Below are positions 1 through 8,272 of a DNA stretch of 64,000 nt, one piece after another. The position numbers and the translations under genes are program-made. The notes beneath the pieces were generated by a model. It was not told the DNA's origin and searched no databases. It was given only the letters and a program-made list of their open reading frames with translations. Each line of letters opens with the position of its first letter. Position 1 is the stretch's first letter. The stretch is from DRTC01 sp964521025. GTDB taxonomy: Bacteria > Cloacimonadota > Cloacimonadia > Cloacimonadales > TCS61. The DNA lies in assembly GCA_964521025.1 (NCBI GenBank), contig CAZFPK010000008.1:32447-96446 (forward strand), given 5' to 3'.

Positions 1-826
1 AACAGCAGCTGCAAACTTCGAGGAATCTGCAATCGAAGTCATGAAAATATTCGAGACAGAACTGGAAGAACTCGAACGCTGGAATTGCTGCGGTACGGTT
101 TTCTCTTTAGCATCCGATGATCTGATGCACCATCTCGCTGCGATCAGGAATCTAATCAGGGTCAGAGAAAACGACAGCAACCGGGTCATGACTTTATGTG
201 CGATGTGTTATAATACTCTGAAACGGTCAAATTATAGAGTAAAAAACAATCCGGAAGATCTGGGAAAAATAAATGATTTTATGTATAAAGAAGACTTGAA
301 TTATGATGCCGAAGTAGAAGTCTTGCATTTATTACCGTATCTTCAAGATGAAATTAAATTTTCTGAGATCAAGAAAAAAGTAAAAAAACCATTAAACGGA
401 CTAAAAGTTTCAGCTTTTTACGGATGTACTCTCCTGCGACCCCAGGAAGTACAGATAGATGATCCTTTTAAACCCACGATCCTGGAAAAATTGATCACAA
501 CCATGGGAGGAGAACCTGTCGATTCACCTTATATTGTAGAATGCTGTGGTGCTTACCAGACAGTGAATCAGGTCGATATTGTTGCGGAACGGACAAAAGT
601 CATTGTCGAGGGAGCAAGAAAACAAGGTGCGGAAGCAATTATTACCAGTTGTCCTCTATGTGCTTTTAATCTTGATCAGCGTCAAAAAGAGACCAGGGAA
701 AAATATTCTAAATTCAGCGAAATGCCGATCTTTTATTTTACGGAGTTATTGGCATATAGTTTAGGTATCGAATTTAAAAAGAAATGGCAGGATTTACATT
801 ATATAGATCCGATTTCGGTTCTTTAA
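1..826 (+). CDS. hdrB: HdrB-like heterodisulfide reductase subunit B (5' end cut by window)
   Basis: HdrB family protein with two CCG domains, which hold the noncubane [4Fe-4S] clusters that reduce a disulfide-type acceptor in HdrABC complexes. The first in-frame ATG is at 41, but the frame is open back to base 2 and the upstream residues (TAAANFEESAIEV) match the usual HdrB N-terminal region, so the true start lies outside the window. Visible motifs are WNCCG and CAMC (first domain), GCTLL, ECCGAY and CPLC (second domain), so both CX(n)CCG...CXXC sets are intact. It lies 40 bp before hdrA in the same direction; hdrC is probably just upstream. The real acceptor is unknown, since a non-methanogen is unlikely to use CoM-S-S-CoB. 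Confidence 0.88.
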   Translation, partial: TAAANFEESAIEVMKIFETELEELERWNCCGTVFSLASDDLMHHLAAIRNLIRVRENDSNRVMTLCAMCYNTLKRSNYRVKNNPEDLGKINDFMYKEDLNYDAEVEVLHLLPYLQDEIKFSEIKKKVKKPLNGLKVSAFYGCTLLRPQEVQIDDPFKPTILEKLITTMGGEPVDSPYIVECCGAYQTVNQVDIVAERTKVIVEGARKQGAEAIITSCPLCAFNLDQRQKETREKYSKFSEMPIFYFTELLAYSLGIEFKKKWQDLHYIDPISVL

Positions 827-866
827 AAAATTAACAACCCTAAATTCCTAAAAAAGGAGTTAAAAA

Positions 867-2852
867 ATGTCTGATAATAAAGTAGTTGGAGATACATACA
901 CGAAAAGAATCGGCGTCTTTATCTGTCATTGCGGAATCAATATTGCCGGAGTTGTCGATGTCGATAAACTTGTCGAACATTTTAGCAAATATCCGGATGT
1001 TGTTTATTCTGAAGACTATAAATATATGTGCTCTGATCCGGGTCAGAAACTTATTGCCGAAGCGATAAAAGAGAAAAAATTAACCGGTATTGTCATTGCC
1101 TGTTGTTCACCGAACTTACATGAAAATACTTTTCGCAGATTATCGGAAAAAACCGGCTTGAATGCTTATTTATGTGAAATTGCCAATATCAGGGAACAAT
1201 GCAGCTGGGTTCACGAAGATAAGATGAAAGCAACGGAAAAAGCAATTAAAATAGTGAAGTCTATTGTCGAAAAGGTGAGAGGAAATGAAAGTCTGGTCCC
1301 GGTCGAAGTTCCGGTTACAAAAAAAGCATTAATAATCGGCGGCGGCATTGCCGGAATGCAGGCTGCGATCGATATTGCAGATGCCGGACAAGAAGTGATC
1401 TTAGTAGAAAAATCTCCTTCGATCGGCGGACATATGGCTCAACTTTCCGAAACATTCCCAACTTTAGATTGCTCGCAATGTATCCTGACTCCGAAAATGG
1501 TCGATGCTTCCCAAAATTCCAAAATAACTCTTTATACTTATTCGGAAATCGATGATGTCGAAGGAAGTGTCGGGAATTTTAAAATAAAAATCAGGAAGAA
1601 GGCAAGGTGTGTGGATGAGGAACTTTGTACAGGTTGCGGAATCTGTATAAATAAATGTCCTGCTAAAAATATCTCCGATGAATTTAATGTTGATATGGCG
1701 ACTCGTTCTGCGATCTATGTTCCGTTTCCGCAAGCAGTACCTAATATTCCTGTAATCGATAAAGAAAACTGTACATATTTCTTAAAAGACAAATGCAAAA
1801 TTTGTGAAGTCGTGTGCGGTCCCAAAGCGATCAGGTTCGACCAGGAAGATGAAATTATTGAAGAAGAAGTGGGAGCGATCATCGTTGCGACAGGTTACGA
1901 TCTCTTACCGATCACAGATATGAGAGAATATGGATATGGGAAATATAAAGATGTTATAGATGGTTTACAATTTGAAAGATTACTCTCCGCTTCCGGTCCG
2001 ACCGAAGGACAGGTTAAGCGACCCTCGGATGGAAAAGTACCGAAAGATATTGTCTTTATCCAATGCTCCGGTTCCAGGAACCTTGAGTATTACAAACCGT
2101 ATTGTTCAAAAATCTGCTGTATGTATTCTGCAAAACACGCATTGCTATATAAACATCGTGTTCCGGACGGACAACCTTATATCTTTTATATCGATATTCG
2201 TTCCGGAGGAAAAGGTTACGAAGAATTTGTGCAGCGAGCACAGGAAGAAGAAAATGTTGTTTACCTGCGGGGAAGACCTGCCAAAGTCTATCAGGAAGGA
2301 GATAAACTGGTTGTCTGGGGAGTTGATACTCTTTCCGGAGAACAAATTTCCATCAAAGCAGATATGGTGGTTCTGGCGCAGGCAATCGTTCCCAGGTTAG
2401 ATGTTGAAGGTCTGTTCAAAAAACTGAAGATCCAGACAGATGAAAACGGTTTCCTTTCGGAAGCACATCCCAAACTGCGTCCGGTAGAAACAAATACAAG
2501 CGGGATTTTCCTGGCCGGTTGTGCGCAATCTCCAAGAGATATTCCGGATACTGTTGCCCAGGCTTCCGGTTCTGCTGCCAAAGCCCTGACCCTTCTTTCT
2601 ATCGATAATATCCATCATCTTCCTGTTGTGGCGACTGTAAATGAAGATTTGTGTTCCGGTTGCGAAATTTGTATTTCAACTTGTCCTTATCTTGCCCGGG
2701 AAATCGATGAAGAAGATCATATTGCAAAAGTGAATGAAGTACTTTGTGAAGGCTGCGGCTCGTGTATAAGTGCTTGTCCTTCTTCCGCTTCCCAGCAGAA
2801 AAATTTTAAAGATGACCAAATAAATGATATGATCTGTGCAATTTTGGATTAA
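867..2852 (+). CDS. hdrA: HdrA-like flavoprotein, electron-bifurcating core subunit
   Basis: HdrA carries the bifurcating FAD and several [4Fe-4S] clusters in Hdr-type complexes. The 661-residue length is normal for the family. Visible in order: the N-terminal CHCGINI and ACCSPNLHE region, a GGGIAGMQAA dinucleotide fold near residue 157, the DCSQCILTPKM segment, two central clusters (CTGCGICINKC and CKICEVVCG), and two C-terminal ferredoxin clusters (CSGCEICISTC and CEGCGSCISAC). An AGGAG site sits 8 bases before the ATG. It is followed after 18 bp by mvhD, the subunit that links HdrA to the hydrogenase in methanogens. No selenocysteine is needed to read the gene. The family assignment is firm; the direction of electron flow is inferred. 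Confidence 0.93.
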   Translation: MSDNKVVGDTYTKRIGVFICHCGINIAGVVDVDKLVEHFSKYPDVVYSEDYKYMCSDPGQKLIAEAIKEKKLTGIVIACCSPNLHENTFRRLSEKTGLNAYLCEIANIREQCSWVHEDKMKATEKAIKIVKSIVEKVRGNESLVPVEVPVTKKALIIGGGIAGMQAAIDIADAGQEVILVEKSPSIGGHMAQLSETFPTLDCSQCILTPKMVDASQNSKITLYTYSEIDDVEGSVGNFKIKIRKKARCVDEELCTGCGICINKCPAKNISDEFNVDMATRSAIYVPFPQAVPNIPVIDKENCTYFLKDKCKICEVVCGPKAIRFDQEDEIIEEEVGAIIVATGYDLLPITDMREYGYGKYKDVIDGLQFERLLSASGPTEGQVKRPSDGKVPKDIVFIQCSGSRNLEYYKPYCSKICCMYSAKHALLYKHRVPDGQPYIFYIDIRSGGKGYEEFVQRAQEEENVVYLRGRPAKVYQEGDKLVVWGVDTLSGEQISIKADMVVLAQAIVPRLDVEGLFKKLKIQTDENGFLSEAHPKLRPVETNTSGIFLAGCAQSPRDIPDTVAQASGSAAKALTLLSIDNIHHLPVVATVNEDLCSGCEICISTCPYLAREIDEEDHIAKVNEVLCEGCGSCISACPSSASQQKNFKDDQINDMICAILD

Positions 2853-2870
2853 AAGAAAGAGGTAAGAAAA

Positions 2871-3296
2871 ATGAAAGAATTCGAACCAAAAATAATCTGT
2901 TTTTTTTGCAAATGGTGTACCTGTGCCGGGGCTGACCTGGCAGGAACTTCGCGCATGAAATATCCACCCAATGGCGTCGTCATCAAGACATTATGTTCTT
3001 CGCGAATAGATACCGAACATATTTTATTGGCTTTTCAGAAAGGAAGTGACGGTATTTTGATCGGCGGTTGTCATCCGGGAGACTGTCATTATCAATCCGG
3101 AAATTACAAAACCCGGAGAAGAGTAATTTTACTTAAAAAGTATTTGGAGCAGATGGGTATCAATTCAAAAAGATTACATTTAGAATGGATTTCCGCCAGC
3201 GAAGGAAAAAAATTAGCGGAAACAATGACAAAATTCACCGAATTTATTAGGAGTCTTGGACCAATTTCCAAATCAACCTCCAAGGAGGTCGAATAA
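2871..3296 (+). CDS. mvhD: MvhD-type [2Fe-2S] linker subunit, copy 1
   Basis: This 141-residue protein belongs to the methyl-viologen-reducing hydrogenase delta subunit family, which passes electrons between a [NiFe] hydrogenase and HdrA. The cysteine pattern is complete: C13 and C16 in the CKWCTCAGAD segment, LCSSRID, and GCHPGDCHY. A second, more divergent copy lies at 7850-8254. Position between hdrA and a fumarate reductase-like pair suggests that this copy serves the HdrA/fumarate reductase side of the complex, which is inference. Its last codons contain the AAGGAGG ribosome site used by the next gene, only 2 bp downstream, so translation is probably coupled. Confidence 0.9.
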   Translation: MKEFEPKIICFFCKWCTCAGADLAGTSRMKYPPNGVVIKTLCSSRIDTEHILLAFQKGSDGILIGGCHPGDCHYQSGNYKTRRRVILLKKYLEQMGINSKRLHLEWISASEGKKLAETMTKFTEFIRSLGPISKSTSKEVE

Positions 3297-3298
3297 TA

Positions 3299-3988
3299 AT
3301 GGCATCTGAAGTTAAAAAAGTAAAAATGTATGTTTACGGCGAAGCTTTTCTTGTACCTGTAGGTTCGACTATTCTCAATGCTCTCGAATATGCCGGATTT
3401 CAATTAACTCAAGGAGTGGGTTGCCGGGAAGGATTTTGCGGTGCCTGTGGTACAATTTATCGAGAAAAAGGTGATTATAAGCTGCAGGCAGGACTTGCCT
3501 GCCAGACAATAGTTACCGATGGCATGTATCTTGCCCAGATTCCTTTTGTACCCGCCGAAAAACCAATTTATGATATTGATAATTTAACACCCTCTCTTAC
3601 TTCTTTTAAAGAAATATTTCCGGTCATATTTCGCTGTGTCGCATGTAATACTTGCTCAAAAGCCTGTCCTCAAGACCTGGAAGTTATGGATTATATCCAG
3701 GCATTGATCAAAGGAGATATCGAACAAGCAGCGGACCTTTCCTTTGATTGTATCCGTTGCGGTCTCTGTGCGTTGCGATGTCCGGCAGAAATTGTCCAAT
3801 ATAATTCCGCGATATTAGCCCGTCGTCTTTATGGAAAATACTTAATGATAGAAAGTAAAGATCTAACGAATCGAGTTAAGGAAATAGCTGATGGAAAATA
3901 CGAACCGGATCTTGACGAATTGCAGAAAATGAAGATGGAGAGTCTTAAAGAAAAGTATTATGCCAGAGAAATAAAACTTTTTGATTAG
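3299..3988 (+). CDS. Fumarate reductase/succinate dehydrogenase-type iron-sulfur protein
   Basis: A 229-residue Fe-S protein with an N-terminal [2Fe-2S] ferredoxin fold (GCREGFCGACG, then a fourth Cys in LACQT) and a C-terminal dicluster region (CVACNTCSKACP and CIRCGLCALRCP). This is the layout of FrdB/SdhB and of the N-terminal part of TfrB, the thiol:fumarate reductase B subunit. It lacks the CCG domains of TfrB, but an HdrB with CCG domains is encoded three genes upstream. It sits 11 bp before the FAD subunit and is almost certainly its partner. No membrane anchor gene (FrdC/D or cytochrome b) is present in the window, so the pair looks soluble. Confidence 0.85.
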   Translation: MASEVKKVKMYVYGEAFLVPVGSTILNALEYAGFQLTQGVGCREGFCGACGTIYREKGDYKLQAGLACQTIVTDGMYLAQIPFVPAEKPIYDIDNLTPSLTSFKEIFPVIFRCVACNTCSKACPQDLEVMDYIQALIKGDIEQAADLSFDCIRCGLCALRCPAEIVQYNSAILARRLYGKYLMIESKDLTNRVKEIADGKYEPDLDELQKMKMESLKEKYYAREIKLFD

Positions 3989-3999
3989 AAGGAGAAATA

Positions 4000-5694
4000 A
4001 TGTATCCTGATTATATGCAAGAATCGATAAAAAAAGTTGAAGAAACAAGACCGGCAAGATTAAGAAAAGTTAAATCCGGGGAAAAAATATTTTCTATGAT
4101 GAATGAACAGGAAAGGGAAGAAATCTTAAATAAATTTCACCCGGATTATCAAGCCGATGCCAGACGGATTGTTAGAATAGGTCCCAATAAAGGCGAAAGA
4201 ATTACGACCGAAGTCGCAGACCTTTTGGAAACTTATGCCAGGATCAATCCCCAAGATTTTGATTTAACCAGACCGGATTATGAAACCGATGTTTTAATTG
4301 TCGGAGCCGGTACAGCCGGATTCTCAGCCGCTCTTATCGCAGAACAGAATAATGCCGATGTTTTGTTAGTAACAAAATTAAGGCTCGGTGATTCTAATTC
4401 CGTAATGGCTCAAGGTGGAATTCAAGCCGCAGTCAGACCCGATGATTCTCCTATCTTACATTATTTAGATGCAATCGGCGGGGGACATTTTGATAACAAA
4501 CCGGAATTGGTGAGAGCTCTTACTTCAGAAGCTCCGGATGGCATAAACTGGCTGAAAGACCTGGGAGTTATGTTCGATAGGAATCCCGACGGAACCATGA
4601 TCACTAAATCCGGAGGAGGAACCAGCAGGTTAAGAATGCATTCTGCCCGAGATTATACAGGTGCGGCAATTTGCAGTACTTTGCGGGATGAAGTTCTTAA
4701 CAGACCGGATAAAATCAAGGTTTTGGAACATCAACCGGCAGTAGAATTAATATTGGATGATAAAGGGAAAGTCTCGGGTGCTGTCCTTTATCATCTCGAA
4801 AATAGAGAATATTTCATCGTAAAAGCAAAATCGACGATCATCACAACAGGTGGTTTCGGCAGACTTCATATCAGGGGTTTTGAGACGACAAATCATTATG
4901 GAGCAACTGCAGACGGTATTGTTATGGCTTATCGTGTCGGAGCAAAACTGTTATTTATGGATTCGGTTCAATATCATCCGACAGGAGCTATCTATCCCCA
5001 GCAGATCATCGGTTTTTTATGTACGGAAAAATTAAGGGCTTTAGGTGCTCAACCGTTGAATAAATTCGGTGAACCTTTTGTTAATCCTCTTGAACCGCGA
5101 GATGTGGAATCATCTGCTTTTATCAGGGAATGCAGAGAACGAGGAAACGGGATCGAGACACTTTTACTGACGGATCTCGGGTATAATGTTCCGGGGCATG
5201 TCGGGATCTGGCTCGACACTCCCTTGATCGATGAGATTAATGGCGAGGGAACGACCGAAGAAAATGTCCCGGCAATGGTCAGGCAGTTTGCCAGGTTCAA
5301 TGTGGATATGATTAATAATCCTATTCTGGTTTATCCTACTTTGCATTATCAGAATGGCGGAATCGAGATCAATGAACAATGCCGGACAAATATTCCCGGT
5401 CTTTATGTAGCCGGAGAAGCCTCCGGAGGAATTCACGGTCGTAACAGGCTTATGGGAAATTCTCAACTCGATTTAATTGTTTTTGGCCGAAGAGCGGGAA
5501 AATTTGCAGCTGAATTTGCCAAAAGTTCTGAAAATGGAAAATTAACTTTAAATCATATTTATGATTATGAAAATGAAATAGAAAGTTTGGGAATCGACAA
5601 AACAAGAATTTCTCCAATTGTTCTTCCCGATTATATTCCGGATCATGTTAAAGCGAAACAGAAAACAACTGAATATCATGGGACTTTGATATAG
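4000..5694 (+). CDS. Fumarate reductase/succinate dehydrogenase-family flavoprotein
   Basis: A 564-residue FAD protein of the FrdA/SdhA/NadB superfamily. The FAD fold GAGTAG is at residues 102-107, after an extra N-terminal stretch of about 95 residues. Substrate-side motifs include HSARDYTG, a HPTG segment, TLHYQNGG and GRNRLMGNS. The His that binds FAD covalently in membrane fumarate reductases (SHTV) is replaced by Asn (S132-N133-S134-V), so FAD is probably noncovalent as in L-aspartate oxidase and soluble fumarate reductases. Encoded with its Fe-S partner inside an Hdr/Mvh cluster, it most likely interconverts succinate and fumarate. L-aspartate oxidase is the main alternative, but a dedicated Fe-S partner argues against it. 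Confidence 0.82.
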   Translation: MYPDYMQESIKKVEETRPARLRKVKSGEKIFSMMNEQEREEILNKFHPDYQADARRIVRIGPNKGERITTEVADLLETYARINPQDFDLTRPDYETDVLIVGAGTAGFSAALIAEQNNADVLLVTKLRLGDSNSVMAQGGIQAAVRPDDSPILHYLDAIGGGHFDNKPELVRALTSEAPDGINWLKDLGVMFDRNPDGTMITKSGGGTSRLRMHSARDYTGAAICSTLRDEVLNRPDKIKVLEHQPAVELILDDKGKVSGAVLYHLENREYFIVKAKSTIITTGGFGRLHIRGFETTNHYGATADGIVMAYRVGAKLLFMDSVQYHPTGAIYPQQIIGFLCTEKLRALGAQPLNKFGEPFVNPLEPRDVESSAFIRECRERGNGIETLLLTDLGYNVPGHVGIWLDTPLIDEINGEGTTEENVPAMVRQFARFNVDMINNPILVYPTLHYQNGGIEINEQCRTNIPGLYVAGEASGGIHGRNRLMGNSQLDLIVFGRRAGKFAAEFAKSSENGKLTLNHIYDYENEIESLGIDKTRISPIVLPDYIPDHVKAKQKTTEYHGTLI

Positions 5695-5707
5695 AAAAGG
5701 ATTCAAT

Positions 5708-7138
5708 ATGAAAAAAATAGATATCAAAAAACTAAAACAAATAGTCGGTGAAAATAATGTCAGGAATGACCCGGCAGACCTTTATATATACGGTTCCGAT
5801 GCCTCGGTTCATGAAGCAATGCCATGGGCTGTAGTCAGACCGACTACAACCGGACAGGTTCAGGAGATAATGAAATATGCTAATGCTGATTTAATACCTG
5901 TTGTACCAAGAGGAGCAGGTTCCGGTATGTCGGGGCAAGCTGTTCCGATCAAAGGCGGTATTATCCTGGATATGAAGTTAATGAACAAAATTCTCGAGAT
6001 AAATCTGGAAGATACTTTTTGCCGGGTTCAACCGGGAGTTGTTGATGATGATTTGAATCGAGCTTTAAAACCGTACGGAGTATTGTATCCGGTAGCTCCA
6101 GCTTCCAGCAGGATCGCGACGATCGGCGGTGAAATTGCAAATAATGCCAGCGGAGTCAGGTCTGTTAAATATGGAGCGGTTCGAGATTCGATCCTGGGAA
6201 TGAAGGTTGTTCTGGCAAATGGAGATTTAGTTAACCTGGGAGCAAGAACGAGAGTCGAAGCCTCGGGTTATCAAATCGATAGACTCATGGTCGGTTCGGA
6301 AGGTACATTAGGCATTGTTGTCGAAGCGATGTTAAAAATAGTACCGATCCCGAAATTCAGGTGTTTGGGAATTGCTAAATTCAATAAACTGGAAGATGCC
6401 GGTAACGCCATTTCAAAAATAATGTCCAGCGGTGCTTCACCATCGATGGTTGAATTGATGGATGATGTAGCGATCACAGCAGTCAACAAATCTCAGAACC
6501 TCGGACTTCCGGAAGTAGAAGCAATTCTTTTATTTGAAGCCGACGGTATGGTGAAAGAAGCTGTTGAATATGAAATAAATAAGATGAAAGCTATTTGTGA
6601 AAAAAACAACGGTTTCGGCATCGAATTAAGTTATGATGCGAAAGAACGAACCAGGATCTTCCTGGGACGAAAAAAATTATTCCCGTCTTTATCAAAATAT
6701 AAAGAAGGTTTTGCCTGCACTTCTCTGGCTGATGATATGGCTGTTCCATATTCAAAAATGGCGGAAACTGCTCGAAAAATCCATGAAGTAGCAGAAAAAA
6801 ATAATGTTTTAATGACGGCTTACGGACATTGCGGCTCCGGTTGTATGCATACGAAAATCCTGATGGATCCAACCAAAAAATCGCAATGGAACGATGCCCG
6901 AAAAGCAGTTGCTGAAATTTATGATTATGTTCAATCCGTAAATGGAACAACATCGGCAGAGCATGGAATCGGGCTTTCCAAAGCTCCTGCCTTTAAAAAA
7001 GAAAAAGTAGATTCTTTAGGAGTAATGCGGGCAATAAAAAAAGCGTTAGATCCCAATAACATTTTGAATCCGGATAAGATGATGGATGCACCGGATGATT
7101 GGGTAACTGCTACAGATTTAAGATATACAGCCAGTTGA
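5708..7138 (+). CDS. FAD-linked 2-hydroxyacid dehydrogenase (GlcD/D-lactate dehydrogenase family)
   Basis: A 476-residue flavoprotein of the VAO/GlcD family that oxidises 2-hydroxyacids such as D-lactate, glycolate or D-2-hydroxyglutarate. The PCMH FAD-binding part shows VPRGAGSGMSGQ, NNASGVRSVKYG and GSEGTLGIV; the C-terminal part shows GHCGSGCMH and the closing AEHGIGLSKA...LDPNNILNPDKM. It starts 13 bp after the flavoprotein gene. The next gene encodes an Fe-S protein of GlcF/HdrC type followed by a second MvhD, which suggests a dehydrogenase module feeding the hydrogenase. The substrate cannot be read from the sequence; a link to D-malate or D-lactate through the LarA-type racemase at 19237 is possible. 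Confidence 0.85.
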   Translation: MKKIDIKKLKQIVGENNVRNDPADLYIYGSDASVHEAMPWAVVRPTTTGQVQEIMKYANADLIPVVPRGAGSGMSGQAVPIKGGIILDMKLMNKILEINLEDTFCRVQPGVVDDDLNRALKPYGVLYPVAPASSRIATIGGEIANNASGVRSVKYGAVRDSILGMKVVLANGDLVNLGARTRVEASGYQIDRLMVGSEGTLGIVVEAMLKIVPIPKFRCLGIAKFNKLEDAGNAISKIMSSGASPSMVELMDDVAITAVNKSQNLGLPEVEAILLFEADGMVKEAVEYEINKMKAICEKNNGFGIELSYDAKERTRIFLGRKKLFPSLSKYKEGFACTSLADDMAVPYSKMAETARKIHEVAEKNNVLMTAYGHCGSGCMHTKILMDPTKKSQWNDARKAVAEIYDYVQSVNGTTSAEHGIGLSKAPAFKKEKVDSLGVMRAIKKALDPNNILNPDKMMDAPDDWVTATDLRYTAS

Positions 7139-7246
7139 AAACTCACCCCCAGCCCCTCTCTTTGTCAAAGAGAGAGGAGCAACAAGGAAACATTGATCAT
7201 TTCCATATTATTCCCCTCTTTAGTTAAAGAGGGGTTAGGGGAGTTT
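7139..7246. repeat. Palindromic intergenic element, family A (CTCACCCC)
   Basis: An AACTCACCCCCAGCCCCTCT arm opens at the stop codon of the FAD dehydrogenase and an AGAGGGGTTAGGGGAGTTT arm closes near 7246, with a CTCTCTTTG...AAAGAGAGAG hairpin inside. Related elements lie at 11279-11376 and 47930-48227. It has no coding potential. Confidence 0.7.
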
Positions 7247-7296
7247 GTGATTATACTAAAATCAGAAAATTAAATAATTTCACGGAGGTTCAATAA

Positions 7297-7848
7297 ATGA
7301 AGTTTGAAAGACTGAAAAAGTGGTCGGACCAGTTCGATATTTGTATTAGATGCGGCTATTGTTATGAGCAATGCCATCTTTTTAAAATTACGCAATGGGA
7401 AACAGACACTCCCCGCAGTAAACTCATCATGCTTTATGGTTTGCTTCACGGAGAGATAGAACCTTCCGAATATCTTGCTAATAAGATTTTCGAGTGTTTT
7501 TTCTGTAAAAGATGCGACAAGAATTGTTCGGCAGGTGTTTCCCTGACTGAAATTTTTACCGATGCCAGAGCAGATTTTATCGATGCAGGTTTTGATGTTG
7601 ACGGCACAACTTCCAAAACAAATGATGATCTATGCAGTCACTGCCAGATTTGTATTTCAGTATGCAAGCATGAAGCTCGTTCCTTAGATAAAGAAGAAAA
7701 TAAGATACTGATCGATAAATCCAAATGTCAAAGCTGTGGTTGTTGCGAATCTGCCTGTCCGTCGAGTGCTGCTTATATCATAGAAGGTTGGGAACTCAGT
7801 GAAAATGAATTAAATGATAAAGTTATAGGATTCTTGAAAGGAGCTTAG
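7297..7848 (+). CDS. HdrC-like protein fused to a 2[4Fe-4S] ferredoxin
   Basis: A 183-residue Fe-S protein. Residues 16-26 (CIRCGYCYEQC) and about 67-77 (CFFCKRCDKNC) form the HdrC/GlcF-type pair of cluster sites. The C-terminal half adds a bacterial ferredoxin with CSHCQICISVC and CQSCGCCESACP. HdrC alone is normally about that N-terminal half with different flanks, so this looks like a fusion or an extended HdrC. It has a strong GGAGG site and lies between the GlcD-type dehydrogenase and the second MvhD, so it probably wires that dehydrogenase to the hydrogenase. It lacks CCG domains and therefore is not a complete GlcF. Confidence 0.78.
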   Translation: MKFERLKKWSDQFDICIRCGYCYEQCHLFKITQWETDTPRSKLIMLYGLLHGEIEPSEYLANKIFECFFCKRCDKNCSAGVSLTEIFTDARADFIDAGFDVDGTTSKTNDDLCSHCQICISVCKHEARSLDKEENKILIDKSKCQSCGCCESACPSSAAYIIEGWELSENELNDKVIGFLKGA

Positions 7849-7849
7849 T

Positions 7850-8254
7850 ATGATTCCAAAAGCGATAATCTTTTGCTGTAATTGGTCTTCTTATCCCGGT
7901 TTACAACTCTCTGAAATTTCCAATGAACAACCTGATCTGAGTAAAAAAATAATCGTAAATATGTGTTCCGGTCGAGTTTCCTCGGAATTAATCCTGGAAG
8001 CTTTAATAAATAATGCTTGGGGTGTATTGATCGCTGCTTGTCCTGAAGACAAATGTGAACATGATGCAAATTATAAAACCCAAAGAAGAGTCCTGTTAAC
8101 TCAAAAAGTCCTGGAACAGTTCGGAGTCGAACCTCAAAGAATTAAATTGGAATGGATAGATAAAGGTGAATCAGGTAAATTTGAGAAAGTAATTATCAAT
8201 TTTATGAATGATTTAAAGAATTTAGGTCCTTTAGAAAAATTAGAGATAAATTAA
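7850..8254 (+). CDS. MvhD-type linker subunit, divergent copy 2
   Basis: A 134-residue paralogue of the MvhD at 2871-3296, matching over its whole length (SGRVSSELILEAL, NYKTQRRVLL, IKLEWID). It differs at the N-terminal metal site: the usual CKWC/CNWC becomes C-N-W-S, with Ser13 where copy 1 has Cys16. The later cysteines (NMCSGR and ACPEDKC) remain. The start lies 2 bp after the preceding stop with GGAG in front, and mvhG follows after 18 bp. The altered cysteine suggests different cluster ligation or a structural role. Copy 1 would then be the canonical HdrA linker and copy 2 the linker of the HdrC-ferredoxin protein; this split is inference. Confidence 0.82.
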   Translation: MIPKAIIFCCNWSSYPGLQLSEISNEQPDLSKKIIVNMCSGRVSSELILEALINNAWGVLIAACPEDKCEHDANYKTQRRVLLTQKVLEQFGVEPQRIKLEWIDKGESGKFEKVIINFMNDLKNLGPLEKLEIN

Positions 8255-8272
8255 AAATAAATGGAGGTATAA

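Noticed and set aside
1464..1733. Minus-strand open frames over hdrA and similar long antisense frames over sucC, polA, aconitase and citF
   Set aside because: They lie opposite strongly conserved genes, have no ribosome sites and show no recognisable protein features.
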